Source: Bullifex porci
GTDB lineage: Bacteria; Spirochaetota; Spirochaetia; Sphaerochaetales; Sphaerochaetaceae
Assembly (NCBI RefSeq): GCF_009695635.1
Contig: NZ_VUNN01000009.1
Span: forward strand, 1-64,000
Length of the DNA: 64,000 nt
Direction of reading: 5' to 3'
Part shown: in pieces, positions 16,304-25,117 of the stretch
How the letters are laid out: the number at the start of each line of letters is the position of its first letter
Position numbering within the stretch: position 1 is the stretch's first letter
The notes under the pieces: model-generated
Database searches by the model: none
Seen by the model: only the letters and a program-made list of their open reading frames with translations
Told to the model about the DNA's origin: nothing
Translations under genes and position numbers: made by a program

Positions 16304-19057
16304 ATGGCAAATAAATTTCTCGCTGCCTTATTTGGTGGCACAAAGCAAGATAAAGATATTAAAAGGCTAAAGCCTATTGTAGAAAAAGTTAATTCCTTAT
16401 CCACTTGGGCTGAGGGACTTTCTCATGAAGATATATTAAACCAGACTCAAGAATGGAAAGAAGAGATACAAAGCGGTCAAAAGAAGCTAGATGATATTCT
16501 TCCTTGGGCCTTCGCTGTTGCTCGTGAAGCTTCAGCTAGAGTACTTGGTGAAAGACACTATGATGTACAAATAATGGGTGCAATTGTACTTCATGAGGGG
16601 TCAATCCTTGAGCTTAAAACAGGTGAAGGTAAGACATTAACCTGTGTACCTGCAGCATATTTAAATGCTCTTTCAGGTGAAGGCGTTCATATTGTTACTG
16701 TAAATGATTACCTAGCACAGCGTGATGCTACCTGGATGGGTCCGATTTATGAGTATCTTGGCTTATCTGTTGGAGTTATTTTATCAACACAGGATAACCA
16801 AAGAAAGAAGGAAGCCTATAGTAAGGATATTACATACGGAACTAATAATGAATTTGGCTTTGACTATCTAAGAGATAATATGAAGTGGAGAATGGAGGAT
16901 AAAATCCAGCCTAAGCACCACTTCTGTATCGTCGATGAAATAGACTCTATTTTAATTGATGAGGCTAGAACCCCTCTTATCATCTCAGGTCAAGCTGAGG
17001 ATGACTCAAAATCAGTAAGAACTGCTGATTCTATTGTTCAATTCTTAAAGGAATGTGAAAAGGATCCTGCAACTGGAGAGTACTATGAGCTTTCAAAGTT
17101 TGAAATGCTCGATAAGGATGCAGTAGCTGCCTTTGATGAAAAGGGTGACTATAGAATCGATGAAAAGAGTAAAAATATTACCTTTACTAAGCAGGGTATT
17201 ACACACCTAGAAAATATTTTAAAGAGCCAAGGTCTACTTATTACTAGCAAGGATGAAAATGGAGAGGATACTACAAGTATTTATGATGATGGAAACTTCG
17301 AGTATATCCACTATGTAACTGAGGCTGTAATAGCTCATAAGATGTTTGAAAAGGATGTCGATTACGTCGTTAAGGATGGAGAGGTCCAAATCGTAGATCA
17401 ATTTACAGGAAGAATATTACCTGGTAGAAGATATAACAATGGCTTACACCAAGCAATTGAAGCTAAGGAAGGTGTCAAGATTCAAGCACAGAGTAAGACC
17501 TTTGCAACTATTACCTTCCAAAACTTCTTTAGAATGTATGATAAGCTCTCAGGTATGACAGGTACTGCTGATACTGAAGCAACAGAGTTTAAGCAAATTT
17601 ATGATCTCGATGTAGTTGTAGTTCCTACTAATAAGCCAGTAAAAAGAGTTGATCTTCCAGATTTAATTTATTTCGATGAAAAGCAAAAGTTTAATGCAAT
17701 TGTTGAAGAAGTAAAGAAGATACATTTAACAGGACAGCCAGTTTTAATTGGTACTGTATCAATTGAGAAATCAGAGGTACTCTCTGCCCTATTTAGAAGA
17801 GCTGGTATTAAGCATGAGGTATTAAATGCTAAAAACCATGCACGTGAAGCCTTTATCATTGGTGAGGCTGGTGCTAAGGGCGCTGTAACTATTTCAACTA
17901 ACATGGCTGGTCGTGGTACCGATATTAAGCTTGGTGGTTCTCTTGAGCATCTAGCACTTAAGAAGGTTGGAACAGAGGCATCCTCAGAGGAGCTAAAGCA
18001 GGCTATGGAGGATCTACGTCCTGAATGGTTAAAGGCTAATGAGGAGGTAAAAGCCTTAGGAGGCTTATACATCATTGGCTCAGAGCGCCATGAATCAAGA
18101 AGAATTGATAACCAGCTCAGAGGACGTTCAGGCCGTCAAGGGGACCCAGGTACTTCACGCTTCTTTGTTTCACTCGATGACTCTCTAATGAGACTCTTTG
18201 CTTCCGATAGCGTTAAAAATGTTGTAGGAAAGCTTGGACTTAAGGATGGTGAGCCTCTTGAAAACAAGATGCTTACTAATGCAATTGAGAAGGCACAGCT
18301 AAGAGTTGAGGAGAGAAACTTTGAAATAAGAAAGCGTCTCCTTGATTATGATAATGTTCTCAATGAGCAGAGAAATTATATCTATGAGCAGCGTGATGAA
18401 ATCCTAAAGGATGAGGATTTATCTAAGAGAGTATTAGATAATATCTCAGACCTAGTTAATAGCCTTTATGAAGAAAACAAAAAGGATATTAATAGCTTTA
18501 GAGATAGTCTTTTAAGAGAGTTTACTACTGACTTTAGCCTCTCAGAGGAGGAGCTAAATAGTAGCGATGTATTAAATATTATTAATCAAAGAGCTGAAAG
18601 GATTATCCAGGATAAGGAAAACCTTATTTCTAAGGAGCAATTTAATATCTTCTTAAGGTCCCTATATCTTAGAAATATCGATAAGCGCTGGATCGACCAT
18701 CTTGATGCACTTGAGGATATTAAGGATGCAGCATCACTTCGTAGCTATGCTCAGAAGAACCCTCTAGTTGAGTATAAAAATGAAGCTGGAGATGCTTATG
18801 ATAGAATGCTTAATGATATTACAGAGAATATCTGTAGAATGGCAATTGCTGTAAAGTTTACTCTTAGAACACCAACAAGAACTCAGAGTGCTGGTCCTCA
18901 GATAACTCTTGGTCCAAAGAGAAGAGAGAGTCATATCACAGCACAGGCTCAGCAGAATAATACTATTATTAGAACAACTGCAAAGGTTGGTAGAAATGAT
19001 CCATGCCCTTGTGGAAGTGGTAAAAAATATAAAAACTGCTGCGGAAGAAATATTTAA
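16304..19057 (+). CDS. secA: Protein translocase ATPase SecA
   Basis: A 917-residue preprotein translocase motor that drives unfolded proteins through SecYEG. The features are all standard: Walker A LKTGEGKTLTCV near residue 106, DEIDSILIDEARTPLIISG (Walker B and joint), the preprotein cross-linking region, GRILPGRRYNNGLHQAIEAKE, TNMAGRGTDIKLGG, the RRIDNQLRGRSGRQGDPG arginine finger region, and a C-terminal zinc motif CPCGSGKKYKNCC. Normal length. The ATG at 16304 comes seven bases after TATTAT, with no ribosome binding site, so the message may be leaderless. galM starts 11 bases after the stop. Confidence 0.97.
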   Translation: MANKFLAALFGGTKQDKDIKRLKPIVEKVNSLSTWAEGLSHEDILNQTQEWKEEIQSGQKKLDDILPWAFAVAREASARVLGERHYDVQIMGAIVLHEGSILELKTGEGKTLTCVPAAYLNALSGEGVHIVTVNDYLAQRDATWMGPIYEYLGLSVGVILSTQDNQRKKEAYSKDITYGTNNEFGFDYLRDNMKWRMEDKIQPKHHFCIVDEIDSILIDEARTPLIISGQAEDDSKSVRTADSIVQFLKECEKDPATGEYYELSKFEMLDKDAVAAFDEKGDYRIDEKSKNITFTKQGITHLENILKSQGLLITSKDENGEDTTSIYDDGNFEYIHYVTEAVIAHKMFEKDVDYVVKDGEVQIVDQFTGRILPGRRYNNGLHQAIEAKEGVKIQAQSKTFATITFQNFFRMYDKLSGMTGTADTEATEFKQIYDLDVVVVPTNKPVKRVDLPDLIYFDEKQKFNAIVEEVKKIHLTGQPVLIGTVSIEKSEVLSALFRRAGIKHEVLNAKNHAREAFIIGEAGAKGAVTISTNMAGRGTDIKLGGSLEHLALKKVGTEASSEELKQAMEDLRPEWLKANEEVKALGGLYIIGSERHESRRIDNQLRGRSGRQGDPGTSRFFVSLDDSLMRLFASDSVKNVVGKLGLKDGEPLENKMLTNAIEKAQLRVEERNFEIRKRLLDYDNVLNEQRNYIYEQRDEILKDEDLSKRVLDNISDLVNSLYEENKKDINSFRDSLLREFTTDFSLSEEELNSSDVLNIINQRAERIIQDKENLISKEQFNIFLRSLYLRNIDKRWIDHLDALEDIKDAASLRSYAQKNPLVEYKNEAGDAYDRMLNDITENICRMAIAVKFTLRTPTRTQSAGPQITLGPKRRESHITAQAQQNNTIIRTTAKVGRNDPCPCGSGKKYKNCCGRNI

Positions 19058-19067
19058 GGATAAAGCT

Positions 19068-19997
19068 ATGGAGAAAGTTGAAACCTATTTAATTCAAGCT
19101 GGAAGCTATAAAGCTGAAATCATAAATTATGGTGCTATGATTAAATCATTCTATATCGATGATATAGATGTAGTACTTGGCCTACAGGATTATGACACCT
19201 TTGCAAGTGAAAGAGGCTTTTTATCTCAAGTAGTTGGTCCATTTGCTAATAGAATTAGTAATGCACAATTTGAGATGGATGGAATTATTTATAAGCTTGA
19301 AAATAATAGAGGCTCATATAATATCCACTCAGGCTCTCGAACCTTTGGTAAGCAGTTTTGGTCAGCTGTAGAAAAGACAGATAGCTCTGTAACACTATTC
19401 TTACACTCTCCTGAAAGTGCGGGCTTCCCAGGTGATATCGATACAACACTCAAGTATTCAATAACACAAGAGGGAGAGTTAAAACTTCATTACACAATGA
19501 CATCAACAAAGAAGACACCTGTTAATATCACTAATCATGTGTATTTTACACTTGGAAAGAAGGACTCACGAGAAATTAATATTACTCTTCCAGCTGATAG
19601 TTATGTTGCAACAGATGAAGAAGGAATTCCAACAGAGATAACAAGTGTTGAAAATACTGAATTTGATTTAAGAAAGCCTGTTAGAGTTGGCTCATTAAGA
19701 AATGGCTACTTTGATCACTGCTTTGTATTAAATAAGGATGCAATAATTAAAGCAGAAACAGATGCTTTAGTTTTAACATGTACAACAGACCTTCCAGGTG
19801 TTCAATTCTATACTGCAGGTGGTATGAATAAAAAGGAAAAGGCTAAGGATGGCTCAAGTCTTGTTCCATTCTCAGGCTTTGCTTTAGAGAGTGAGTACTT
19901 CCCGAACTTCCCTAACCGTCCAGATTTTAAAGGTAAATATTTAATGCCTGGAGAAATCTATGAGACAGAAACTGTTTATCAGCTAAATAGAAAGTAG
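19068..19997 (+). CDS. galM: Aldose 1-epimerase (galactose mutarotase)
   Basis: A 309-residue cytoplasmic enzyme that interconverts alpha and beta aldoses, the entry step for galactose and glucose use. Recognisable are GPFANRISNAQFEMDG, the substrate His motifs in NIHSG and NITNHVYF, and the catalytic Glu in GFALESEYFPNFPNR. The start at ATG 19068 is preceded by AAGGA at 19056-19060, overlapping the secA stop, and matches family N-termini; an upstream in-frame extension runs through secA sequence and should be ignored. Probably co-transcribed with secA, although the functions are unrelated. Confidence 0.93.
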   Translation: MEKVETYLIQAGSYKAEIINYGAMIKSFYIDDIDVVLGLQDYDTFASERGFLSQVVGPFANRISNAQFEMDGIIYKLENNRGSYNIHSGSRTFGKQFWSAVEKTDSSVTLFLHSPESAGFPGDIDTTLKYSITQEGELKLHYTMTSTKKTPVNITNHVYFTLGKKDSREINITLPADSYVATDEEGIPTEITSVENTEFDLRKPVRVGSLRNGYFDHCFVLNKDAIIKAETDALVLTCTTDLPGVQFYTAGGMNKKEKAKDGSSLVPFSGFALESEYFPNFPNRPDFKGKYLMPGEIYETETVYQLNRK

Positions 19998-20003
19998 CAA
20001 ATT

Positions 20004-20020
20004 GGGGTGGATAACACCCC
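20004..20020. terminator. Hairpin between galM and the convergent phosphoesterase
   Basis: GGGGTG / CACCCC with a five-base loop sits in the 30-base gap between two convergent genes. It has T-rich but interrupted tails on both sides, so it is a plausible weak bidirectional terminator. Confidence 0.5.
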
Positions 20021-20027
20021 TATTTAT

Positions 20028-21254
20028 TTAAAATATTAAACGAGTATTATCCTCTTTATTCTCATTCACGATAGAATATAAATAAGAGTAAAACGAGACA
20101 TTAGAAAGCTTTTCTTCCCATAGCTTCCACCCTGCATCATTTTTATTTGCTTTCACATGACCAGCAAAATACTCTCTATTAAGTTTAGCAGCATAATTAA
20201 GAGCTAATTGCACTTCACTACTACTTAAGCCCTTTATACTTTCAACCTTACCCTTTAGCTTGTTAATAGTTGTGTTATCAAAGAAGGACTCAGAATATGA
20301 TGAAAAATTAAGAAGCTCTGAAGAATTAATATTATTGCTCTTAGCCCAAGCAGAAACATCAACACTTTTAGTTTCATAGCTAATTAGCTTATTATCCTTT
20401 ATCTTAATAATCCCATATTGATTAGGACTAACAACTAGTGATGATGCTGCAATATCAACAAAGCTATCTTCCTTAGTAATATGCTGTAGGTGAAGATGCC
20501 CTGAAAGATTTAGTTTTACCCCATACTTTTTTAAAAGTGGTAGCACTTCATTTGAATTAGAAACCTGATAGCCAAAAGTAAAGCGTTTATTATGAATAGT
20601 TAATGGCTGATGTGTTGAGCTTATTACTAAAGCACCCTCTTTCTTTGCTTTCTTTAGATTTTCTTCAAGCCAAACTAACGACTCATCTTTTACTCTATAA
20701 AAAGTAGCGTTTGCATTAACATCTAGCATTAAAATCCAAAGCTTATCAGAAAGCTTATAAAAATAACTTAAGGAATGGTTATCAAGAATAGTATTAGAGT
20801 ACCCAAAATCCTTATATAGCTTTAGAAAATCAGAAGAGGTAATAGAGTCTATTTCATAGGTTTCATTATCTTTGAAAACATATGCGGATCCATCACAATC
20901 ATGGTTACCTGGGATAACTAATACTGGGATATTTGCTTTAACTAACGGCTTTAACGTTTTTATTAAATCCTCATGGCTTTCTAATGCACCATTTAAAGTT
21001 AAATCACCACTTAAAATAATAGCATCGGGTTTTAGCTTAAGCATATCGTAGACAAAAGCACTGGTAAGCTCTGGTGTTAAATGAGTTACCTTTCCATCTG
21101 CATTTTGTATTACCTTCATAAAATGCTCATCTACTTCTGCTATTCGATGTGATAGAAAGTGGATATCACTTGCATGAACAATTGTATAATCCTTTGCGAC
21201 TAAAAAGCTTAAGATCGTGCAAAGGAATATTAGAGTAAAAATAAATCTTTTCAA
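20028..21254 (-). CDS. Exported calcineurin-like metallophosphoesterase
   Basis: A 408-residue protein with an N-terminal signal peptide (MKRFIFTLIFLCTILSFLVA), then a complete dinuclear metallophosphatase core: DIHF near residue 31, GDLTLNG, GNHD, and GHLHLQH. These residues bind two metal ions for phosphoester hydrolysis. The protein should act outside the cytoplasmic membrane; its substrate (nucleotide, phospholipid or phosphosugar) is not apparent. The start is TTG 21254, one base after the stop of the LysM gene, so translation is probably coupled. A C-terminal helical region of about 120 residues is family-specific. Confidence 0.87.
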   Translation of the reverse strand: MKRFIFTLIFLCTILSFLVAKDYTIVHASDIHFLSHRIAEVDEHFMKVIQNADGKVTHLTPELTSAFVYDMLKLKPDAIILSGDLTLNGALESHEDLIKTLKPLVKANIPVLVIPGNHDCDGSAYVFKDNETYEIDSITSSDFLKLYKDFGYSNTILDNHSLSYFYKLSDKLWILMLDVNANATFYRVKDESLVWLEENLKKAKKEGALVISSTHQPLTIHNKRFTFGYQVSNSNEVLPLLKKYGVKLNLSGHLHLQHITKEDSFVDIAASSLVVSPNQYGIIKIKDNKLISYETKSVDVSAWAKSNNINSSELLNFSSYSESFFDNTTINKLKGKVESIKGLSSSEVQLALNYAAKLNREYFAGHVKANKNDAGWKLWEEKLSNVSFYSYLYSIVNENKEDNTRLIF

Positions 21255-21255
21255 C

Positions 21256-22320
21256 TTAAATAAAAATCTCTGGATTTAAAGTAATACCACTTTGCTCAAG
21301 TAGGAAGTATAGTGTTGATGGAATTAGTGATGATAATCCAACAGATGCAATAATATCACCCTGCTCTACTTCATTTCCAACCTTTACTTCAACTCTTTCC
21401 AGGTAAGCATATGTAGTTTTATATCCCTCATCGTGGCTTATTACTACGAATCTTCCAAACTCATCATTTACACCAGCATCAACAACGGCACCCTTTCCTG
21501 CTGCCATAACTGGAGAACCTGCAGAGGCTGAAATATAAATTCCCTTTACATTTTTACCATCTACTGTTTGGCCAAAGGAAGCTGTAATAGAGCCCTTTAA
21601 TGGAGACTTAAAGCTAATTGATGATGCTGAAACAGCACCAACTGTTTGAATAGGATCAGGGATAAATAGCTCTTGTCCAACCTTAATATTTTCACTCTTT
21701 AGGCCATTTAGCTCCTGAAGCTCCTTCCAAGTCATATCGAGCTCAAAGCGTCTTACAATCTTTGATAGCATATCACCATCTTTTACAGTGTAGTAAACAC
21801 CATCACGATCTGGAATCATGAGCTTTACACCAGGTGTAATTGCAGCAATATTTTTAATTCTATTAACACTTATTAGTGTTTCTGGCTTTAAGGAATAAAG
21901 CTCTGCAATAGATACTAGGCTCTCTCCATCCTGTACAATGTGCTCTTTAAATGTAAGCTTATTACTAGGTGAAATATCATTTTTAATTGCAGAGGAAAGC
22001 TCTCTAGCAACTACAGGAGCAACTGTGCTCTCTTCCTTCACACTCTGAACTGGGGCTTCAGTCTTTACTTCGACTACTTCCTTTGTCTCCGGCTCAACAA
22101 CCTTTACAGGCTCCTTAACTTCAACACTAATTGGTTCATGAGAGGTTGTAATAGCTTCCACCTTCTCTTCCTGAGGAGGAGCAAACAAAAGATATAATAC
22201 AACAGCAACTAGACATATTAATACGCAGAATGCTGCTATAAGACCCACCTTAGAGGAGCTAGAGCCTCTTCTCATCCGTGGATCTGGACTTACCATATCA
22301 TCATAACTATCTCTCGCCAT
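21256..22320 (-). CDS. LysM protein with degenerate M23 (LytM) domain, NlpD/EnvC-like
   Basis: A 354-residue envelope protein: a short cytoplasmic tail, one membrane span (residues about 26-48), a linker rich in Glu, Val, Pro and Lys, two LysM domains for peptidoglycan binding (from HIVQDGESLVSIAELY and YYTVKDGDMLSKIV), and a C-terminal M23 fold. The M23 metal ligands look lost: the H-x-G-x-D motif reads VKGIY, YAHL reads YAYL, and HLHF reads TLYF. In known families such LytM domains activate amidases rather than cut peptidoglycan themselves. It is divergent from the class B PBP gene, which suits a role in cell separation. The phosphoesterase follows one base later. Confidence 0.87.
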   Translation of the reverse strand: MARDSYDDMVSPDPRMRRGSSSSKVGLIAAFCVLICLVAVVLYLLFAPPQEEKVEAITTSHEPISVEVKEPVKVVEPETKEVVEVKTEAPVQSVKEESTVAPVVARELSSAIKNDISPSNKLTFKEHIVQDGESLVSIAELYSLKPETLISVNRIKNIAAITPGVKLMIPDRDGVYYTVKDGDMLSKIVRRFELDMTWKELQELNGLKSENIKVGQELFIPDPIQTVGAVSASSISFKSPLKGSITASFGQTVDGKNVKGIYISASAGSPVMAAGKGAVVDAGVNDEFGRFVVISHDEGYKTTYAYLERVEVKVGNEVEQGDIIASVGLSSLIPSTLYFLLEQSGITLNPEIFI

Positions 22321-22328
22321 TTATTTTT

Positions 22329-22357
22329 TTGACAAACCTCTCTATTAAGAATAATAT
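22329..22357 (+). promoter_or_regulatory. Promoter of the class B PBP gene, directly before the start codon
   Basis: TTGACA (22329-22334) and TAATAT (22352-22357) are exactly 17 bp apart and end eight bases before ATG 22366. No Shine-Dalgarno is present, so a leaderless message is predicted. Confidence 0.75.
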
Positions 22358-22365
22358 ACTTCTTG

Positions 22366-24024
22366 ATGAGTTCCAATAGCAAAAAACTTCCTTTTTTCTT
22401 ACTTATCATCACAATAGTTCTATTTGTGATTCTTTTTTTGCATATAGCCTATATGGTGATAACAAATATAAAAATTGTCAAATATGACGATCCAGTAGTC
22501 TCTTCAAATGTTGTAAGAGGCGAAATAACCGATAGAAATGGAAAGCTATTAGCTATACAAACTAGTAAGTACAATCTATATTTTCGCTTAACTGAAATAA
22601 GTGATTTAAACTCTGCAGCCCTCTTTATCTCTCCATATTTAAATATGAGCCAAAACGATATATTAAAGCGAGCAGCCCTATACAATAGAATTGCTTTAAT
22701 AAAGAGAGGGCTTAGCTTAAGTGAAGCCCAGGAGATAGAAGAGGTACTTAAGCAATCAGAATATAAAAATTCAATTTATCTTGAGCGCTACGATGGTAGG
22801 ACCTATCCATCAACGTTCCATGCTTGCCAAACTATTGGCTTTGTAAATAGCTCTAATGTTGGCTTAGAGGGTATAGAGCTATCCTGTGATGATATTCTAC
22901 TTCCATATCCAAAGCTTGGAAGCGACACAACCTATGGAAATGATATCTCTTTAACTCTTGATTTAGATATGCAATATCTTTTAGATGTTCAGGTTCAGGA
23001 AATTAGTGAAACTCATAAGCCTGACTACATCATGGCAATGATAATGGGAGCTAAGGATGGAGAAATTTATGCAGCCTCCTCCTATCCTTGGTATGACTTA
23101 GCATATGCATCAGCAAGCAGTGACTCAGAAAGGATGAATAGAAATGTTTCCTACACCTATGAGCCAGGAAGTGTATTTAAGATATTTACACTTGCTTGGT
23201 GTATAGAGCAGGGAGTTGATATAGATACTCCATTTTTTTGTGATGGAGAAGAAACCTTTACTGTAAATAATAAAAGCTTCACAATTAGCTGCCACGAAGC
23301 ACATGGAGAGGTCGATGGAAAAGCTATGATCTCAAAGAGCTGTAATGGTGCAATAGCATATTGGGTAATGCAAACAGATCCTGAGGCCTTTAGAGAGTAT
23401 TTAACTAAGCTTGGCTTTTCTAAAAAAATAGATATTGAAATACCTGGTGTTACTAGTGGATATCTCTCACCTGTTTCAGCATGGTCAAATAGAACTCAAG
23501 CTACTATCGCATTTGGTCAAGAAATAAGTGTAAATGCTCTTCAAATTGCAAGAGCTGCAACAGCATTAACTAATGATGGAAAGCTTATAGCCCCTTCTAT
23601 TATAAAAAGAATTAAGGAACATGATGGCACTGTAATTAGTACAAATAGCTTTACAGAGGAAAGAGTATTACAAAGTGCAACCTGTGAAAAAATCCTTAGC
23701 TATATGGAGGAGGCTGTAAAGAGTGGAACTGCTCAAAAAGCAGGTGTTGAGGGTGTAAGGGTTGCAGCTAAAACCGGTACAGCTGAGATTATAAATGAGG
23801 TCACAAAAAGCTATGAAGATGGCTCATCACTTGCCTCCACTATTGCATTTGTCCCAGCAGATGCCCCTAAATATATTATTTATTTTGCTGTATCTGCTCC
23901 TAAGGGAGATAGCATATGGGGTGCTAATGTAGCAGCCCCATCTATTTCAGCTATAATCCAAGGCCTTGTAAACCAAGGTAAGGTTAGAAGCTCATCTCAA
24001 GAATTAGTTCAGTTAAGTAATTGA
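22366..24024 (+). CDS. Class B penicillin-binding protein (FtsI/PBP2 type transpeptidase)
   Basis: A 552-residue bitopic transpeptidase. It has one N-terminal membrane span (residues about 10-32), a dimerisation domain starting VVRGEITDRNGKLLA, and a transpeptidase domain with SVFK (catalytic Ser in YEPGSVFKIF), SCN in ISKSCNGAIAYW, and KTGT in AAKTGTAEI. It cross-links peptidoglycan; the layout fits FtsI better than an elongation PBP2, but that is not decided. The division cluster at 29-38 kb lacks ftsI between ftsL and murF, so this is the best candidate for the septal enzyme. It starts at ATG 22366 (a TTG one codon upstream is possible) and its end overlaps flhF convergently. Confidence 0.9.
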   Translation: MSSNSKKLPFFLLIITIVLFVILFLHIAYMVITNIKIVKYDDPVVSSNVVRGEITDRNGKLLAIQTSKYNLYFRLTEISDLNSAALFISPYLNMSQNDILKRAALYNRIALIKRGLSLSEAQEIEEVLKQSEYKNSIYLERYDGRTYPSTFHACQTIGFVNSSNVGLEGIELSCDDILLPYPKLGSDTTYGNDISLTLDLDMQYLLDVQVQEISETHKPDYIMAMIMGAKDGEIYAASSYPWYDLAYASASSDSERMNRNVSYTYEPGSVFKIFTLAWCIEQGVDIDTPFFCDGEETFTVNNKSFTISCHEAHGEVDGKAMISKSCNGAIAYWVMQTDPEAFREYLTKLGFSKKIDIEIPGVTSGYLSPVSAWSNRTQATIAFGQEISVNALQIARAATALTNDGKLIAPSIIKRIKEHDGTVISTNSFTEERVLQSATCEKILSYMEEAVKSGTAQKAGVEGVRVAAKTGTAEIINEVTKSYEDGSSLASTIAFVPADAPKYIIYFAVSAPKGDSIWGANVAAPSISAIIQGLVNQGKVRSSSQELVQLSN

Positions 24025-25103
24025 GCCGCTAAACGCTTTACGTCTATTCCAAAGCCCTTTAGATATTCAAGTACTACAGTTGTAGAAGCCTTCTTAAGGT
24101 CCTGTGGTACCTTTTGTCCACAGGTAGCAAAGCTAATTGGCTTACCACTTTCATAAGCAAAGGTTAAGAAGGAGCCAATAGACTCTGTTTCATCTAGCTT
24201 AGTAACAATTAATGAAGAGATATTAAAGGCATTGTAGCTCTTATATTGCTTCATCATATCACCACTCTTTAAATTTGCTGCGAGTGTTAAAATAAATGAA
24301 GTTTCATTTGATCTAAATAGTGATAATAGTCCCTTGAGCTTAAGGTTTAACGCACCATCCTCAGGACTAATACCCATAGTATCGACAAGGACTAATTCAT
24401 AGCCTCTTAGCTTCTCCTGAGCTAGGATAACCTCATCCTCATCCTTTACAAGCAGTACAGGGATATCAAATGCATCCCCGAAGGCCTTAACCTGCTCATA
24501 GGCACCAACTCTGTAGCTGTCGAGAGTGATAATAGCCACACTCTTTCCTACATTCTTATATAGTGAGCCTATCTTAGCTAGAGTTGTTGTCTTTCCAGAG
24601 CCTGTTGGTCCCAAAAATACCATATACCTTTTTGGGTGGGCCTGTGAAAGATGGTCAATAGAGACATTAGAAATTATCCTATCTGAAAGCTCTAGTGGGA
24701 TATCTGATACACTGAAATCAAAGTCGAGTAAAACCTTATCTCTAAAAGGTCCCTTAATATCATTCTCATCTAAGAGTGCATCAACTACTCTACTTTTTTC
24801 ACCTTCATTCTTTCTAAGATTAGTTTCCAGCTTCTCCTCAAGTGTTAGGGAACTTGGATCAGGAGTACGAGCTTCCTTCTCAAATTCCTTTAAATCCTCT
24901 TTTGTGACATTTTGTGAATTAGCTACTGCCTTTTCTGGTGCAAGATAACAAACAATTTCACATTTGTTTCTTTTTTTAGCAAATAATCCACCCCCGACAG
25001 TGTAATCTCTGCGGGAATGGATGCGTACTCTTTCACCATATTTAGCTTTAGCTTCACTAACACAACTCTCATAAGAGTCAGAGGTTATAGTGATATATTC
25101 CAT
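24009..25103 (-). CDS. flhF: Flagellar SRP-like GTPase FlhF
   Basis: A 364-residue SRP-type GTPase. The basic N-terminal domain starts MEYITITSDSYESCVSEAKAKYG and contains the FlhF-typical GGGLFAKKRNKCEI. The NG domain has GPTGSGKTTTLAKIG (P-loop), DSYRVGAYEQVK, LVDTMG, and VTKLDETESIGS. FlhF controls the site and number of flagella in motile bacteria. It starts at ATG 25103 with GGAG six bases upstream. It is the last gene of the long division/protease run. No other flagellar gene is in the window, unlike the flhA-flhF-fleN arrangement of many motile species. Confidence 0.9.
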   Translation of the reverse strand: MEYITITSDSYESCVSEAKAKYGERVRIHSRRDYTVGGGLFAKKRNKCEIVCYLAPEKAVANSQNVTKEDLKEFEKEARTPDPSSLTLEEKLETNLRKNEGEKSRVVDALLDENDIKGPFRDKVLLDFDFSVSDIPLELSDRIISNVSIDHLSQAHPKRYMVFLGPTGSGKTTTLAKIGSLYKNVGKSVAIITLDSYRVGAYEQVKAFGDAFDIPVLLVKDEDEVILAQEKLRGYELVLVDTMGISPEDGALNLKLKGLLSLFRSNETSFILTLAANLKSGDMMKQYKSYNAFNISSLIVTKLDETESIGSFLTFAYESGKPISFATCGQKVPQDLKKASTTVVLEYLKGFGIDVKRLAAQLLN

Positions 25104-25117
25104 TATCTTCTCCAATA

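Noticed and set aside
18909-19067. 53-residue N-terminal extension of the mutarotase
   Set aside because: It is the out-of-frame 3' end of secA; ATG 19068 has its own ribosome binding site and matches the family start.
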